64,000 nucleotides of DNA from Muraenolepis orangiensis (GCA_027704905.1 CM051004.1:10758600-10822599), one strand, 5' to 3'; numbered from the stretch's first letter, positions 1 to 11,496 are shown. Notes: generated by a model not told the origin, from the sequence alone. A program made the numbers and translations.

Positions 1-144
1 GGGGGCGACGCATTGGGCCCCGATGGGGGATCGGCTCCCGGGTCCAAAGGGGCCGGTGGTGACGCCCGAAGGATCGTGTGCGAAGCGGGCGGCGTCCCAC
101 GCCGGGGTTGGCTCGCCAATGTGAGTACCGGTGGCGAGTAGAGG

Positions 145-811
145 TCAGGCAGACGTGGTGTCACAACGAGTGCTGCGAGGAGGCGGAAGGTTGTTGCGAA
201 CAGGGCTGAACTTGCGTAGGAACCTCCTGTTCCGAAGTGTGACTCTGCCCGAGCCGTCGATCTTGACCACGTATTGGTCATGCTGGCGTACCTCCACAAC
301 ACTGCCTGTCCTGTCCCATTTGTTGGGGTAGGGCCCTGTCTGGTTCTGTACACGGACCATGTCCACTACCATGAGTGGCGGGAGGCGTTTTGTGTGCTCC
401 GCCCAGGCATCAGCTGTGCGGATGTGGCGTTTGCGGAGAGCCTCCTCCCTTGCCGTCAGTGTCTCACGCCAGGTCTCGTGTGGTCTGTACTTCCCAGGTA
501 CAACCGGGATGAAGTCACGTATCGGGCGGCCGAAGACACACATTGCCGGAGATATCTTTGTGTCAGGGTCAGGTGTGTTACGATATTGCACGATCGCTCT
601 CTGCACAGCATGTGTCAAGCTCCCCCTTTGGGTCGGTGATAAGGCGTTTCATTGTCTTCACCCCAATCTCAGCGTGGCAGTTGCTGTGGGGGAAGGCCAC
701 AGACGAGAGACGGTGGTGTACGCCCCATCTGTATAGAAATGACCTGGTCTCAGTGGAGGTGAACTCTGGGCCCCCGTCCGATGTGAGCTCTTCTGGCGTC
801 CCGTACGTCAC
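145..811 (-). pseudogene. Retrotransposon integrase remnant
   Basis: Two frames (811-578 and 618-145) hold the catalytic-core part with L-T-S-D-G-G-P-E-F (an integrase Asp block) and a following A-E-I-G-V-K-T-M-K-R segment (Glu block). A C-terminal part follows with the F-G-R-P-I-R-D block common in Ty3/Gypsy integrases. The HHCC zinc-binding N-terminus is missing, so a deletion lies between RNase H and this part. Confidence 0.8.
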
Positions 812-853
812 GAAGGCCGTCGCTGCTGGTGGCCTCCCTGACGCGATCCCATG

Positions 854-1581
854 TCACTGACCGCAATGATTCGAGGCCCGCAGCGCACCATGCCAGGTCG
901 TCCTCCTCAGTGTCGTCGTCATTCCCTGGCTCGGTCTGGCGTAGGAAAGACTGGGTGGGAGGTGGGCCACTACGGCGTTGTCATCCGGAAGGTCCATAAG
1001 TGATGGCCGTGTGGTGCCAACCAGCCTACGTGACATGGCATCCGCCGCCTTGTTCCTCATGCCCGGGACATGCACGATGCGGAAGCGATAACGCAAGGTC
1101 TTCTCCTTGAGGTTCCGCAGACGGGGGTTCGGTATGTCATCGAGCGCCCGGTCTGCAAGGAGTCTCAGCAGCGGCTTATGGTCTACCGCTACGATCAAGT
1201 CCTCGCATCCCAACACAAAGTAGCGTGCCTTTTCCAATGCGTCCGCGACCGCGAGAGCCTCGCCCTCTATGGGCGTGTATCTGAACTCCGCCGCATGCGT
1301 GAATCTGCTGCCAACCAGGGTTATTTTCCAACCATCGGTGCAGCAGAAGGGACTGACTGGCGTACATTGGCAGTGTTTCTGGAATAACCAGAATCCAATG
1401 CCCTCCTTTTGCGGACACCACGCTCAATTTCTTGGATGATCACATCCTTTGACTCACGGAATATCTCTTCCAACTCCGTGGACCACTCGAAGCGTTCTCC
1501 ACTCTTCAGGAGCTTCCGGAATGGCTGCATACGCTCGGCCATGCTGAAGGCGTAGGCCACCTGGTTGACCAGCCGAACCAC
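854..1581 (-). pseudogene. Retrotransposon RT connection and RNase H domain remnant
   Basis: Three overlapping minus-strand frames (1581-1321, 1427-1176, 1237-854) carry the segment after the reverse transcriptase core. They include the F-E-W-S connection block, then V-A-V-D-H-K-P-L of RNase H and the R-I-V-H-V-P-G-M-R-N-K-A-A-D-A-M-S-R signature that ends Ty3/Gypsy RNase H domains. At least two frameshifts are needed to read through. Confidence 0.8.
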
Positions 1582-2453
1582 GATCTGATGTCCGTGATGT
1601 TACGTGGTTGTTGGAAGTCGTGTATCGCCTCCAGGTAGCGACTGCACGGTCGCACGTCAGTCATGGTGATTGTGAAGCCCGCGAAGTCCACCGTGGGTGC
1701 GCTAAAGACGAACTTCTCCGGGTTGAGGGTTATTCCATTCCGGCCGAAGTAGCTCTCCTCGATCGTGTCTGACCATAGTAGCGTGTCGTCTATGCACTTA
1801 GTTTTGTTGCCTATGTCCGCGACAACCTCGTCGTACCGTCGCGAGTAACCGTCCCCCGATGCCATGTACCCCTGTGGGGCCGACAGGTACCGGTAGCGCC
1901 CCCATGGAGTTATGAACGTTGTCTTGTGGCGATCGTCCTTGTGTAGTGGGACGCTGTGGTAACCGTTCCAGGCATCGAACACAGTCTTGAGTTTCCCGTT
2001 AGGCACACATCTCGCTTGGTGGAATGGAGATTGGGTGTGGTGGGTCTCGCGGAGTGCATACCTGTTCAGGGCCTGGAAGTCGACAGTGCGTCGTGGTTTG
2101 CCTGTCTTCTTCGCGCAGATCACCATGCGATGACACCACGTCACCGGTGTACCGATAGGTACTTCCTCCAACACGCCAAGGCGGACGTCCTGGTCGAGGC
2201 CTGCCTTTACCTCCTCTTGCCAGTGTAGGGCCACGGGAATGGGGGTGTGACAGGCAACCGGTGTCGCATCCTCATTAAGCATGAGGCGGAGTGGTGGGCC
2301 GGTCATTTTCGGTAGTGTCTGGTGGGGGCACGTATTAAATGTGCTCTGGGCGTACAGTTCTAATAAGTGTCTCCGTAACGCCTTCCTGTTAGCCTCGATC
2401 GCCAACATGGGGAGCGTGGTCGGCGGCTCTGCACGCCGCGGGCAGTCACACAC
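1506..2453 (-). pseudogene. Retrotransposon reverse transcriptase domain
   Basis: A 315-codon minus-strand frame contains recognisable Ty3/Gypsy reverse transcriptase blocks: the K-T-G-K-P-R-R-T-V-D-F block, an L-S-A-P-Q-G-Y block and a C-I-D-D-T core. The C-I-D-D replaces the usual Y/F-x-D-D. After this core the sequence jumps to G-I-T-L-N-P-E-K-F, suggesting a small deletion. The 3' end of the frame runs out of the reading frame used by the RNase H part. Inactive remnant. Confidence 0.85.
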
Positions 2454-2820
2454 TTCTTAGGTTGCCAGATTCACCTCCCCGAGTGTTGGGAACTGGGCGG
2501 AGATCATTCCCAGGTCCACGCAGGGAGAGAAATATGCGGTCTGAAGTGTCCGTCACATACGCGATTTGGCCCGTCTCCAACCTTCGAGCGTCACCACTGT
2601 TGCCGGCGAATCTGACTACCGCAGCTCCGAGGATCCGAATTCCCTTATTGTTCGCAGCCTTCATGGTCATGGATACGGGAATGAGGTCCTCTGTGCTTAG
2701 GCCCATTTGTTGAGCGACTTTAATGCCGATCAGGCAGCTTTGGCATCCCGTATCGGCCATGGCAGGCAGGGATACTGCACGGGTGCGTTTGAGGAGGTCA
2801 AAACCCAGAGCCTTGTAATC
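2446..2820 (-). pseudogene. Retrotransposon aspartic protease domain
   Basis: The frame carries an A-D-T-G-C motif at about 2760-2745, the catalytic D-T-G of retroviral-type aspartic proteases, and a later I-L-G-A motif. It is the same frame as gag beyond one TAG. It stops at a TGA near 2446 and the reverse transcriptase continues in another frame, so a frameshift separates them. In an intact element this domain would process the polyprotein. Confidence 0.72.
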
Positions 2821-3905
2821 CTAGTGCTCGGTGGTGAGAGTGAGGTTGACGTATGGCTGTGGGCTGGACGCACGTTTCATCCACTTGTCGCACATGTCAT
2901 CGTACAAATGGTGAGCGAGGGGAAGTGTGCGTAACTCGCCATCTGCGCTGACTGTGCATAGCTCAACGAAGGCTGCTGTCTGCTCGTCACACGTCCAGTC
3001 GGTCTCCTCGGGTGGGGGCCTAGTCGATCGGCCACCCAGGCAGGCCCTCTCGAGGTGATTCTGGCGGCCACACTTCCGACACTTTTTACCGTATGCGGGG
3101 CACTCGGCACGTCTGGCGTGCCACTGGGGTGTTTTGCCGTGGCCCACCTCGCCGCAGTGGATGCATACCCCTTCGGGCTTGGCCTTTGGTTTCTCTAGCC
3201 TGGCTCCTCCTCTGGCGCGGGTGTCCTGTTGTCTCCCCCGCCGGTACGAACTGCTGACCATGTCCGCGCTCTGAGGGTCGAGTAGGCGTGATGCCGAGCG
3301 CTTTCCAGACTCCTTAGCCTCGATATACTCGATCATGTCCTTCAGTGGCATGTTCTGGTTCTTCTCACCGAGCAGGTCGAGCTGTATTTCCGAGTCTGCG
3401 ATGCCACGGGCAATCACATCACGTAGGATCTCCTCCATGAAGTCGTTGACTCGGTCGCACCCTGTCCTAGTGCATCTCATCTGGTACTTGCACGTGTCCG
3501 CCTGCCCCTTGATGCGGGCGTGGAACGACCGGATGGGCTCTTCATATCCCTGCCGCATGTTAGACAGGGCTGCCAGAGCTACCATGGTGTTCTCTGCACG
3601 AACTGCGAGTGCCTTCATGGCAGCGAGAACGTCTTCCTCGTCATTGCCCGTTAGGCTCCTGCCCGCCGCACGTGTGAGGTCCTTCCTCAGATCCTCCTCG
3701 CAGCACTCCAGACTATGTCGGGCCCGACCAGCTTGGTGCCTGTCTTGTACTCACCCCAGCGGGTTACAAAGTATGACCAGGCCTCGCCCGTTCCGGCCAG
3801 TGCTATGGAGGGACGCTTTAGCTTCTCCATTTTAGCATTTGCGCCCGGCGCCCTGGGGGCTGCGACATGTACAGTGGCGTGTACACTTAACATGGCTGAC
3901 ACCAC
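2821..3905 (-). pseudogene. Retrotransposon gag with CCHC zinc knuckle
   Basis: Two overlapping minus-strand frames (3905-3687 and 3618-2821) make up a gag-like protein. The N-terminal part lacks other landmarks. The C-terminal third has a cysteine/histidine region: one knuckle fits CX2CX4HX4C (C-R-K-C-G-R-Q-N-H-L-E-R-A-C) and is preceded by a less regular Cys/His cluster. Gag would package the element RNA into cytoplasmic particles. The two frames show at least one frameshift. The frame ends at an amber codon (minus-strand TAG at about 2821), after which reading continues in the same frame into the protease. Confidence 0.8.
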
Positions 3906-4139
3906 TGCATGCTCAGCTACATAGTCACAACCCTCAATAGGGCACTCTGCACTTATAAGCAGTCTAAAAGTCTAAAAGTTCTACCACTAGGATGAATCAA
4001 ACGTAAAGAAAACATGAACTCAGTGACGGACAGCATCCCTTATGCACAATATGTACAACAATTACCTTACTGCAATGGCCAACTGTTCTCTTGAACCATA
4101 ATCAGACAGTGGCAGTCATTGAGCTGCCAGCAGGGGGAG
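3906..4139. other. Spacer between retroelement and ankle1 3' end
   Basis: No gene is seen. It may contain part of the retroelement 5' leader and the ankle1 3' untranslated region. No obvious minus-strand AATAAA lies close to the ankle1 stop. Confidence 0.4.
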
Positions 4140-4985
4140 CTACTGTCTGATGTCTGCAGGCCTGAGCTGCCTCTCACCCTCTGCCAGGAAGATCAGCATG
4201 GCCCGGTAGAGCAGGTGCACGCCCAGCTCCCGCTGCTTGCTGGCCTGCCACGTGGAGACCACGCCGTAGTAGTTCCCTCGCTTCTGATTGGTCAGCATCT
4301 TCAGCCCTGCAGGGGTCACGGGTGGAGACTTGGGTTAGCTAGCTGCAGCGGGTTAGTAACCACCTTGGGCAACGCATTCTTTGCATTGTATCTTTAGCTC
4401 GGTCATTGAAGATGGGGGGGAGGTAAAGTTTTCGACCCCGTCTGTCAGTCTGTCAGCAAGATAACTCAAAAAGTAATGTACGGAATTGGACAAACCTTGG
4501 TGGTTAGATTACTTATTGGCCAAAAAACAGTTGATTATATCTCTTGAAATAATTTGACAGGTGAGAGCAGATGCTATGTAAGGTAGTAATGTGGACGGTA
4601 GGTTCTAGTACCCACAACAGAGCACGAAGCTGGACCTCGACCTGCTCCTAAACGACATCTCACTTCACGAGCGACTTCTAAAGCGAATAAGTAGTGCATG
4701 GTAAAATGCCACGTCTTCGTGAAGCACCAGTGTCCACGCCTGCACACTCACCGATGGCGTCCACGATGCAGGCCTCGCGGGTGAAGGCCTCCACGGGGAT
4801 GATGTTCTGGAAACAGTGGAGGGAGATGACCCCCTGACCCCCGGACCACACCTGCAGGATGTGCTGCACCTTGGAGCACAGCTTCTGAGAGAGCGAGAGC
4901 GAGAGAGAGGACAGTACAAAGTGTTTAACACAAGCATGCCGTTACATTATCATTGTGTGTACATGCGTGTAATTATGATAAAACG

Positions 4986-5018
<33 letters not shown>

Positions 5019-8000
5019 GCTGTAGTTTATTTTTTTATTTGATTGAATTTAATATTGTATTAATATTGTATTGCAATAGAAAAGTAATTCAGTAAATGTA
5101 AAATTCAGCCATTTAAAAAAATTTGAAACGACTGTTTTACATGTAGAGATTACGATGATGATGATGATGTGAAAGATGATGATGATGATGATGATGATGA
5201 TATTGATGTGGGTGGTAGTTACCTTGGACGTCTTGACTCCTTTAAAGTACTCCAGGGCCTCGTATAAGTGGCTGTGGGGCCGCGAGTGCTTTCCCTTCCC
5301 CACGTAGAAGATCGCACGCACGAACGTCTGGAAGCACTCGTGAGGCGACATGGTCCGACTGCAGTACGGGAGATTCTTCGTCACCCTGAACAGACGGAGA
5401 CCACATTTTTAACTAAAGGGCCCTCAGTAGAGCGCATACATCCGCCACACCAAAAAGTCCCCTGGATCCGGATTTGGATCCGGATCTGCGTCAAAAATCA
5501 TATCAACTGTTCCTTGGACCATAAGTAATCCAACCAGTGTTGTCCAATTCCGTACGTAACATTTTGAGTTATCTTCCTTACAGACAAACAAACAGACAGA
5601 CAAACCATCCCAACAACCCATGACTAATGAGTATGCCTGTTCAGACAGTGGTAGGGGGACCGGCCTCAGTTACGCACTCAAATGTTACACACTGAAAACG
5701 TTACACACAACACAAGAGAGAGAGACAACACTTTTTGTGTGCGATTTGAAGTACGGCAGTGCAACTCATTCCTGACTACCTCAGCTTATGCCGGTAATTC
5801 AGCAGAAGCTTTGAGGTTAGAAAACCACCAAGTCCATCCCTCATCTTTAATATCATCCTTCATAATATTTTGTATTGTATTATATGTATAAGATGACTTT
5901 TACTAACAGTAAATACAGAAATGAGGCCGCTATTGTTTGTATTCAAACAGTAAATAAAACAATTGCATTAAAGAGAACACAGTGAAAACATGTGGTCTTT
6001 CCAAACTGAGACAAACCAAAATAACAGCTGTGTGTCTAACCTGGGGTCCAGCAACAGGTAGTTTAAGCTGGACTTGATGACCCCCTCCCTCCACTTCATG
6101 TTCAGATCCGGCTGGTCAAACTGCTGGCACAGCTCTAGATCGCTTGCGTGGCATTCCGGGAGTTCAAAGGTCATCAGGGCCCTGCTGAGCTCTTGACTGT
6201 AACCAGAGTCTGAGGCACAACAAAGAGAAAGAAAAATAATAAAGCAGGGACATTTCTAATTATTGTAATGCAAAAGGGTCATAGTTAGAGACTCACAGAG
6301 CTCAACACCTTCTTAGATGTTTTATATGTGAGAGAGCTCTCTCTGGTGGTCATACAGAGGGTATAAATTAACTTTTATATCCACAGTATAACATTTTGTT
6401 TTGCTTTTATTAAAACCACTATTATACTATATAACCACTATACCACTATATAACTATTTGTGGAGCACTATTAAAAACAATGTACTTTATTACAATTACA
6501 GCAAAACAAGTGCTTGGAAATGGATCAAATCAACGAATCATCAATCAATCAATCCATGTAGAAAAAATTAAGATATACATGAATACATTACTTGTGTGCG
6601 ACTGGTCCAGGTGCGTGTGCTGCGGTTGAGGGGACGGCGTGTTTGACTCCAGGATGAGACGACAAAGTCTCTTTATGTACACAGGCCTGGTATGCGTGGT
6701 GATTGGACCCGGGCTCTTCCCCAGCTCCAGTAGCCTGTGTCTCAACTCCTTGTCCGTTATCCCCTTGGTGTCCGGTAACACGGAACAACCCAGGATCAAA
6801 CAAAGTCTCTTTATGTACACATACCTGGTATGCGTGGTGATTGGACCCGGGCTCTCCCCCAGCTCCAGTAGCCTGTGTCTCAACTCCTTGTCCGTTATCC
6901 CCTCGGTGTCCGGTAACACGGAACAACTCTTCGCAGCCACTGTCACCTCCTCCTCTTTCTTCTTATTCTTCTCCTCCTCCTCCAGCTTCTTCTTCTTCTT
7001 CTTCTTCTGCAGCTGCCCTGCCGTTTGGTTCTCCTTGCCCCCCTTGGACCTCATCACGTGGGCCCCCAGGGATTGCCAGTCGTACACCACTGTCTCATCC
7101 CCTGTGTGGTCACTGCCGCTGGTGCTCATGCTGCTGCGGAGGGAGGTGTACGAGGAGCTGGACGAGGAGCCTGATTCGGCATTAGTGTCACTGCCCTCCA
7201 TTCCCGGTTGCTCTGCTCCGACCACATCCCCTTCATCTTCTGATTCTCGCTGGGGATTCTTGTCGTCTGCTTGGTCAGACAGGGTGAGTTTACCCACCTG
7301 GGCTGCAATGTTCTCCAGTGCATCCACCTGGAAATCTGCCTCAGATTCGAGAGCTCCCAGCTCTGCTTCCTCTTCAGAGGACGAGGAGCGGCTGGTTAGA
7401 AGGCCTCCATAGGCAGTGGTGTAATTGGCGGTTGTGTAATGGCCGCTATCGCAGCTGCTGTAGTTAAGATATTCGTCCGATGATGTCACGGGAAGATATT
7501 CGTCCGATGATGTCACGGGAAGATATTCGGCCGCCACGTGGAAACGAACGCTCCTTTGTCTAGCTTGCCCGGAAGGACCGGCCATGTCGGCCGTGGGGGT
7601 GTCTCTCAGGGGGATTAAAAATCTGCACTCCAGTCCCAGCGGGTGGGAATTCACCCTTTGAGCCGGAGCCTCAACATAATGATCCGCCACCGGCCTGTCA
7701 CGGAGCACTGGTCCTGCAGTGGACATGCGGGTACTAGACAGAAGCGACGGGCCCTCCCACGCGTTCCCAGCCCATGTGTCCTCGTCCCTAAACGAAACAA
7801 CGTCCTCTTGGACCACCGGCATGGCAGAGCCACCGCCCGCGGTCGACATGCGGGTGCTGGATAGAAACGAGGGCCTGCCACCACCGGGGTCTGCGTCCAT
7901 ACGTCTGCTCGAAGGCCCCCCTCTCGAACAGGGATGGGGATAGCTGGATGAGGGCCAATCGAACAGTGCAGAGTGCCTCGTGCTGCTCAACGGGTCTTCG

Positions 8001-9416
8001 GCAAAGTCGCCGATTATGGATAAGCGAGAGCTGAGGCTGCTGTCTGAGTCAGGGTAGCTGTATATATCCGTCTGGTCTGAATCTGAAGCTGTGGAGACAT
8101 AAATACAATATGTATAAGATAGCGTGTCTACCACCAGTCAAAACAAACAACAATTAATAAATAAATAAAGTATCACATAGAAGACTTAAAAAATAAATGT
8201 GAACTGAAAAACTGCCCAATCATTTCAGGACTAAAAAAAAAATCCAGCTCATGAAAATAAAAATGTATCAGGAATGCCTTACAGTTTTGGAAGCGTGGTA
8301 GGTCCTCTACCAGGTCAGCAGACTGGACCCGGTGATTCTGGAGGAGTTGGGCACACTTGCGGTTGTCCTGTTGTTCTGCAAACTGACCCGGTGTGTTCCC
8401 CTCCTGCCCCCGATGGAAGACATATAACCAGATGTAACCAGAAAACAAAGGCTGTGTCTTTGTAATAATTCCCTCATTCCCTACTCCCTCTATAGGTAGT
8501 CCAATGAAGAGGACAATATAGTAATAATAATAATAATAACTTTATTTATATAGCACTTTTCATACAAGATGCAGCCCAAAGTGCTTCACATTACATGATA
8601 AAAGAAAGATAAAACAATGAATAATAACAGATTAAGGAAAAGAACATAAAGTAAACACATAGTCTAAAATCACAAGCAAAGAAAATGGATAAAATCAATG
8701 AGTAAAAATAAATAAAATAAAAAAGAGTTGCTAATTAAAAGCAATATTAAAAAGGTATGTTTTCAACTGTCGTTTAAAGATGTCCACTGAGCCAGCCTCT
8801 CTAATATTTTTTGGGATTGTGTTCCACAGCTGTGGTGCATAGAAATTAAAAGCAGATGCCCCAATTTTCCCTTTGGGCACCCCAGGAACCTTTAAAAGAG
8901 CAGCTGTGGAGGACCTTAGGGCTCGTGAGGGGACATAAAAAGACAGGAGATCAGAAATGTACGAGGGTGCTAAATTGTTAAGAGCTTTAAAAACAAGAAG
9001 AAGGACTTTAAAATCAATTCTAAAAGATACAGGGAGCCTAGTGAAATCCTTCCCTCATTCCCTACTCCTCAATCCCTCTCTAGGTAGTTTAATGTAGAGG
9101 ACTATATTGTTTGGGACACTACTGGAGTCTTCGTTAATGACATCATTGCCGTCTAATAATTAAATGTGGATGTCGCTTCTTGTCCGTCTGCCTTCTTGTC
9201 TGTAGCCAAGCAGAAGCCCTTTCTGACCTGGTCTGTCACATTGGGGTCACCTCCGTTGGCCAACAGCAGTTTGAGGTTTTGGTTGCAGCCCCACAGCGCA
9301 GCTACATGGAGGGGTGTGAGACCCTCGGAAGACCTGCAACAAACACAACACAAAACAAACCACCGCTGTCAGCACCCACACCCTGTCGGGTCTGCTTAAA
9401 ATCAACCGCACTGCCT

Positions 9417-9470
<54 letters not shown>

Positions 9471-11496
9471 AGTAATAATAATAATAAGTAGAGGGCACTC
9501 AGTAGAGCCCATACCTCTGCCACACCAAATAGTCCCCTGGATTCCGATCCAGAGCTATTATGGGCTTGGCCCATAATAATCGAACCACCAAGTTTAGTCC
9601 AAATATGATGATATATCATGATTAATGATATTTAATTGCCATATGCAACAAGTACAATGGAACGCTTACTCCCCATTCCCTCCCGCAGTATGAGTTTCCT
9701 ACAATTGAACACGATATACTTAACCATACTATAACAATATTGTACACAATAAAAATAACAATAAAGTGACTGATGAACTGTGCAAAAAATATTTAAAAAG
9801 CATTTTAAAGTGCCAGTAGTGCAGCATATATATATGTATATATACATATTGCTCTTTTTCTGTTCTGATATATTGCATTTTATAAATTGCATTTTTATTT
9901 TTATATATTTAACTTTATATAGTTTTGTACATTTTTTACTTATTTTATTCCATTCTGTTTTTTATTTTATCTTATTTTTATAACTGCCGTCTGTCGTCGG
10001 GTATTGCACATATGATTTTCACTCACAGCTTTATACTTGTGTAAACTGTGAAGTGACAATAAACTTGACAATAAACTTGAGCATCATGAATACAGTGTAG
10101 TACAGTGCAGTAACTGAAACAAGCTCAGAAAGTCCAGCAAAAGTATGATAGTGTAATGTAATATGGATGACAATGTTATGATAGTAGCAGCAGCTCAGTA
10201 GGCACACTGTGCTTGTGGATTTAAAAACCGTACATAACTTTGTGACAAACAAACAAACGGGGGCCAAAACATAACCTCCAGTCCATCTTGCCTATGCCCA
10301 CCTGACATTGGGGTCCGCTCCGTGTCGGAGCAGCAGCTTTAAGCAGCGGACACTCTTCTCAGACTCCTTCCCCGCGGCCAGGTGCACAGCAGCCACGCCC
10401 TGGGCACCCACCAGGTTGGCACTAGCACCCTGCGAGAGGAGCACCTGTACAGACCTAACACACACACACACACACACACTTTAACACTAGTGGGACCACT
10501 AATCAACAAACGCATTGGTGGTATAGTGAAGAGCACTGTATTTCACTGTACATACACTCCCGGCCAATGCATTGAAGCCGAAAGGCGCTCGCCCAGCTAG
10601 GGGGGTCTGGGTGCATGCCCCCCCTGGATTTGTTTTGTTATAGATGCTCTCAGCTGCATTTTAGAGGCATTTGAGCAACAAAAAAATATTTTTGTTTCTT
10701 TTCAAAAAAATATTTTTTTATGAATGTTCTTGCCTTGCCTTCTATTGTACGTAAATCCGCCGACCTCTCTACCTGTTTGTACATTCTTATCGCTTCATGG
10801 GTAAACACAATAGATAAAAGCTTCTCAATTGACTAGCTGAATAGACAGGTACACAAAATAATTTCGAGCGCTTTTCAAACACGAGTCACAAATCTCGCTC
10901 AGCTGACCCTTCTACTATGTAGCGCTATGTCAAATCTCGCTCAGCTGACCCTTCTACTATGTAGCGCTATGTCAAATCTCGCTCAGCTGACCCTTCTACT
11001 ATGTAGCGCTATGTCAAATCTCGCTCAGCTGACCCTTCTACTATGTAGCGCTATGTCAAATCTCGCTCAGCTGACCCTTCTACTATGTAGCGCTATGTCA
11101 AATCTCGCTCAGCTGACCCTTCTACTATGTAGCGCTATGTCAAATCTCGCTCAGCTGACCCTTCTACTATGTAGCGCTATGTCAAATCTCGCTCAGCTCA
11201 GACGAATATTTCAATGACTAACCGGAAAAGTTAAAAGTTTTGACAAATATCCGAAATTTTCATCTGTGATTTATTGTACTTCTTCTACGGTCCACACTGC
11301 GTTTTGTCAGTAATATGGGAGCGACACAACTATGATCAAAACTATCGCCCATTCATTCATTCATTCATTCATTGTATTTGAGGACATGTTTGCAAAGAAC
11401 AAAAGCAGTGAGACAGACAGGTCATGTTCACCTGGACTCCTCGTCCTGCACGGCTCTGCACAGTCGACCTGCCAGGGTCTTCTTCTTTAGGTCCAT
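4140..11496 (-). CDS. ankle1: Ankyrin repeat and LEM domain-containing protein 1 (GIY-YIG endonuclease), nine exons
   Basis: Exons 11496-11432, 10454-10302, 9333-9228, 8403-8283, 8088-6592, 6209-6041, 5385-5223, 4884-4752 and 4306-4140 join in phase into 857 codons, all with GT-AG introns. Residues 22-148 hold ankyrin repeats (G-L-T-P-L-H-V-A-A is the clearest). The 1.5-kb fifth exon encodes a Ser/Glu-rich, probably disordered linker with a lysine run. Two LEM motifs follow (about 540-580 and 586-626), then a GIY-YIG nuclease domain (about 650-803) with F-Y-V-G-K-G-K and a late Glu in T-R-E-A-C-I. ANKLE1/LEM-3 proteins cut branched or bridging DNA; this is family knowledge. The gene ends in A-E-G-E-R-Q-L as in mammals. 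Oddities are the duplicated LEM and a linker longer than in mammals. The start is supported by M-D-L-K-K-K and phase. Confidence 0.93.
4425..4520 (-). repeat. Interspersed repeat fragment, family C
   Basis: This minus-oriented fragment sits in the last ankle1 intron. It matches the 5415-5612 copy in reverse: the words for the Y-C-G-T-A-C-G-T/A-A-C region, 'gataactcaaaa' and the 'gtctgtcagtctgtcag' end are shared. Confidence 0.6.
4985..5020. repeat. (CA)n microsatellite
   Basis: About 17 CA units lie in an ankle1 intron. Confidence 0.95.
5153..5205. repeat. (GAT)n microsatellite
   Basis: An interrupted GAT trinucleotide run lies in an ankle1 intron, just downstream of the exon ending at 5223. 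Confidence 0.9.
5415..5612 (+). repeat. Interspersed repeat, family C (copy with both ends)
   Basis: It begins 'aagggccctcagtagagcgc', includes 'ccgccacaccaaaaagtccc' and a GGATCC-rich middle, and ends in 'acagacaaacaaacagacag'. Similar copies occur at 9488-9610, 30490-30615 (reverse) and 36950-37070. It has no coding capacity; probably a SINE or MITE, class not determined. Confidence 0.7.
6655..6925 (-). repeat. In-frame 138-bp tandem duplication carrying the LEM motif of ankle1
   Basis: The segment starting near 6663 recurs starting near 6801, offset 138 bp (46 codons), and keeps frame. Both copies encode I-T-D-K-E-L-R-H-R-L-L-E-L-G followed by P-G-P-I-T-T-H-T-R. They differ at a few positions (E/K before S-P-G-P, Y/P after T-R, and a 3-base indel at the end), so the duplication is not brand new. 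Confidence 0.9.
7468..7530 (-). repeat. 27-bp tandem repeat inside ankle1 exon 5
   Basis: Two perfect 27-bp units encode S-S-D-E-Y-L-P-V-T twice, followed by a diverged third S-S-D-E-Y-L. It is in frame within the disordered linker. An S-S-T-R-M-S-T-A-G motif is also repeated upstream in the same exon. Confidence 0.85.
8520..9045 (-). mobile_element. Retroelement 3'-end fragment (LINE-like)
   Basis: A (TAA)n run is followed by 'actttatttatatagcactt' and 'cccaaagtgcttcacattac', a tail typical of fish non-LTR element 3' ends in reverse orientation. The remaining 400 bp resembles LINE 3' sequence with a short decayed reading frame. It lies in ankle1 intron 3. Confidence 0.55.
9418..9487. repeat. 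(TAA)n microsatellite
   Basis: About 20 AAT units, slightly interrupted, directly abut a family C repeat. Confidence 0.95.
9488..9610 (+). repeat. Interspersed repeat, family C
   Basis: It opens with 'agagggcactcagtagagcc', then 'gccacaccaaatagtcccct' and 'gtttagtcc', the same order as the copy at 5415-5612. Confidence 0.65.
9615..10215 (-). mobile_element. LINE 3'-UTR-like repeat (family A), split by another insertion
   Basis: The left part (9615-9825) and the right part (10081-10215) are contiguous in the intact reverse-oriented relative at 29880-30255. Shared landmarks are 'cttactccccattccctc', 'aaagcattttaaagtgccag', 'gcatcatgaatacagtg' and 'agaaagtccagcaaaagtat'. The middle 9826-10080 is a different element in the opposite orientation. 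Confidence 0.75.
9826..10080 (+). mobile_element. LINE 3' tail (family B) nested in family A copy
   Basis: It ends 'gtgaagtgacaataaacttg', the reverse complement of the LINE tail at 22985-23060. A matching plus-strand tail occurs at 53850-53928. The fragment interrupts the family A copy just after 'agtgcagca'. Confidence 0.75.
10885..11199. repeat. 42-bp minisatellite, about 7.5 nearly identical copies
   Basis: The unit begins 'atgtcaaatctcgctcagct' and ends 'tactatgtagcgct'. Because 42 is divisible by three, the plus strand stays open as a repeated 14-residue peptide. This is a by-product, not a gene. It lies in ankle1 intron 1. Confidence 0.95.

Larger units (their letters stand above)
1..3905 (-). 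mobile_element. Degenerate Ty3/Gypsy-type LTR retrotransposon, truncated by window start
   Basis: Reading the minus strand, the order is gag with zinc knuckle, aspartic protease, reverse transcriptase, RNase H, integrase. This is the Ty3/Gypsy order. The pieces lie in different frames with stops between them, and much of the integrase N-terminal part is missing between about 850 and 811. The copy is therefore inactive. No LTR is visible: the 3' end lies outside the window and nothing near 3.9-4.1 kb can be paired with a second copy. The element lies just beyond the 3' end of ankle1 in the same orientation. The assignment to Ty3/Gypsy rests on domain order; the lineage within it is not resolved. 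Confidence 0.88.

Noticed and set aside
6639..7412. 257-codon plus-strand frame
   Set aside because: It is the antisense of ankle1 exon 5, whose minus-strand frame has splice sites, domains and correct phase.
10927..11217. 96-codon frame of repeated M-S-N-L-A-Q-L peptides
   Set aside because: The 42-bp minisatellite unit is a multiple of three with no stop in that frame. It sits in an ankle1 intron with no gene signals.
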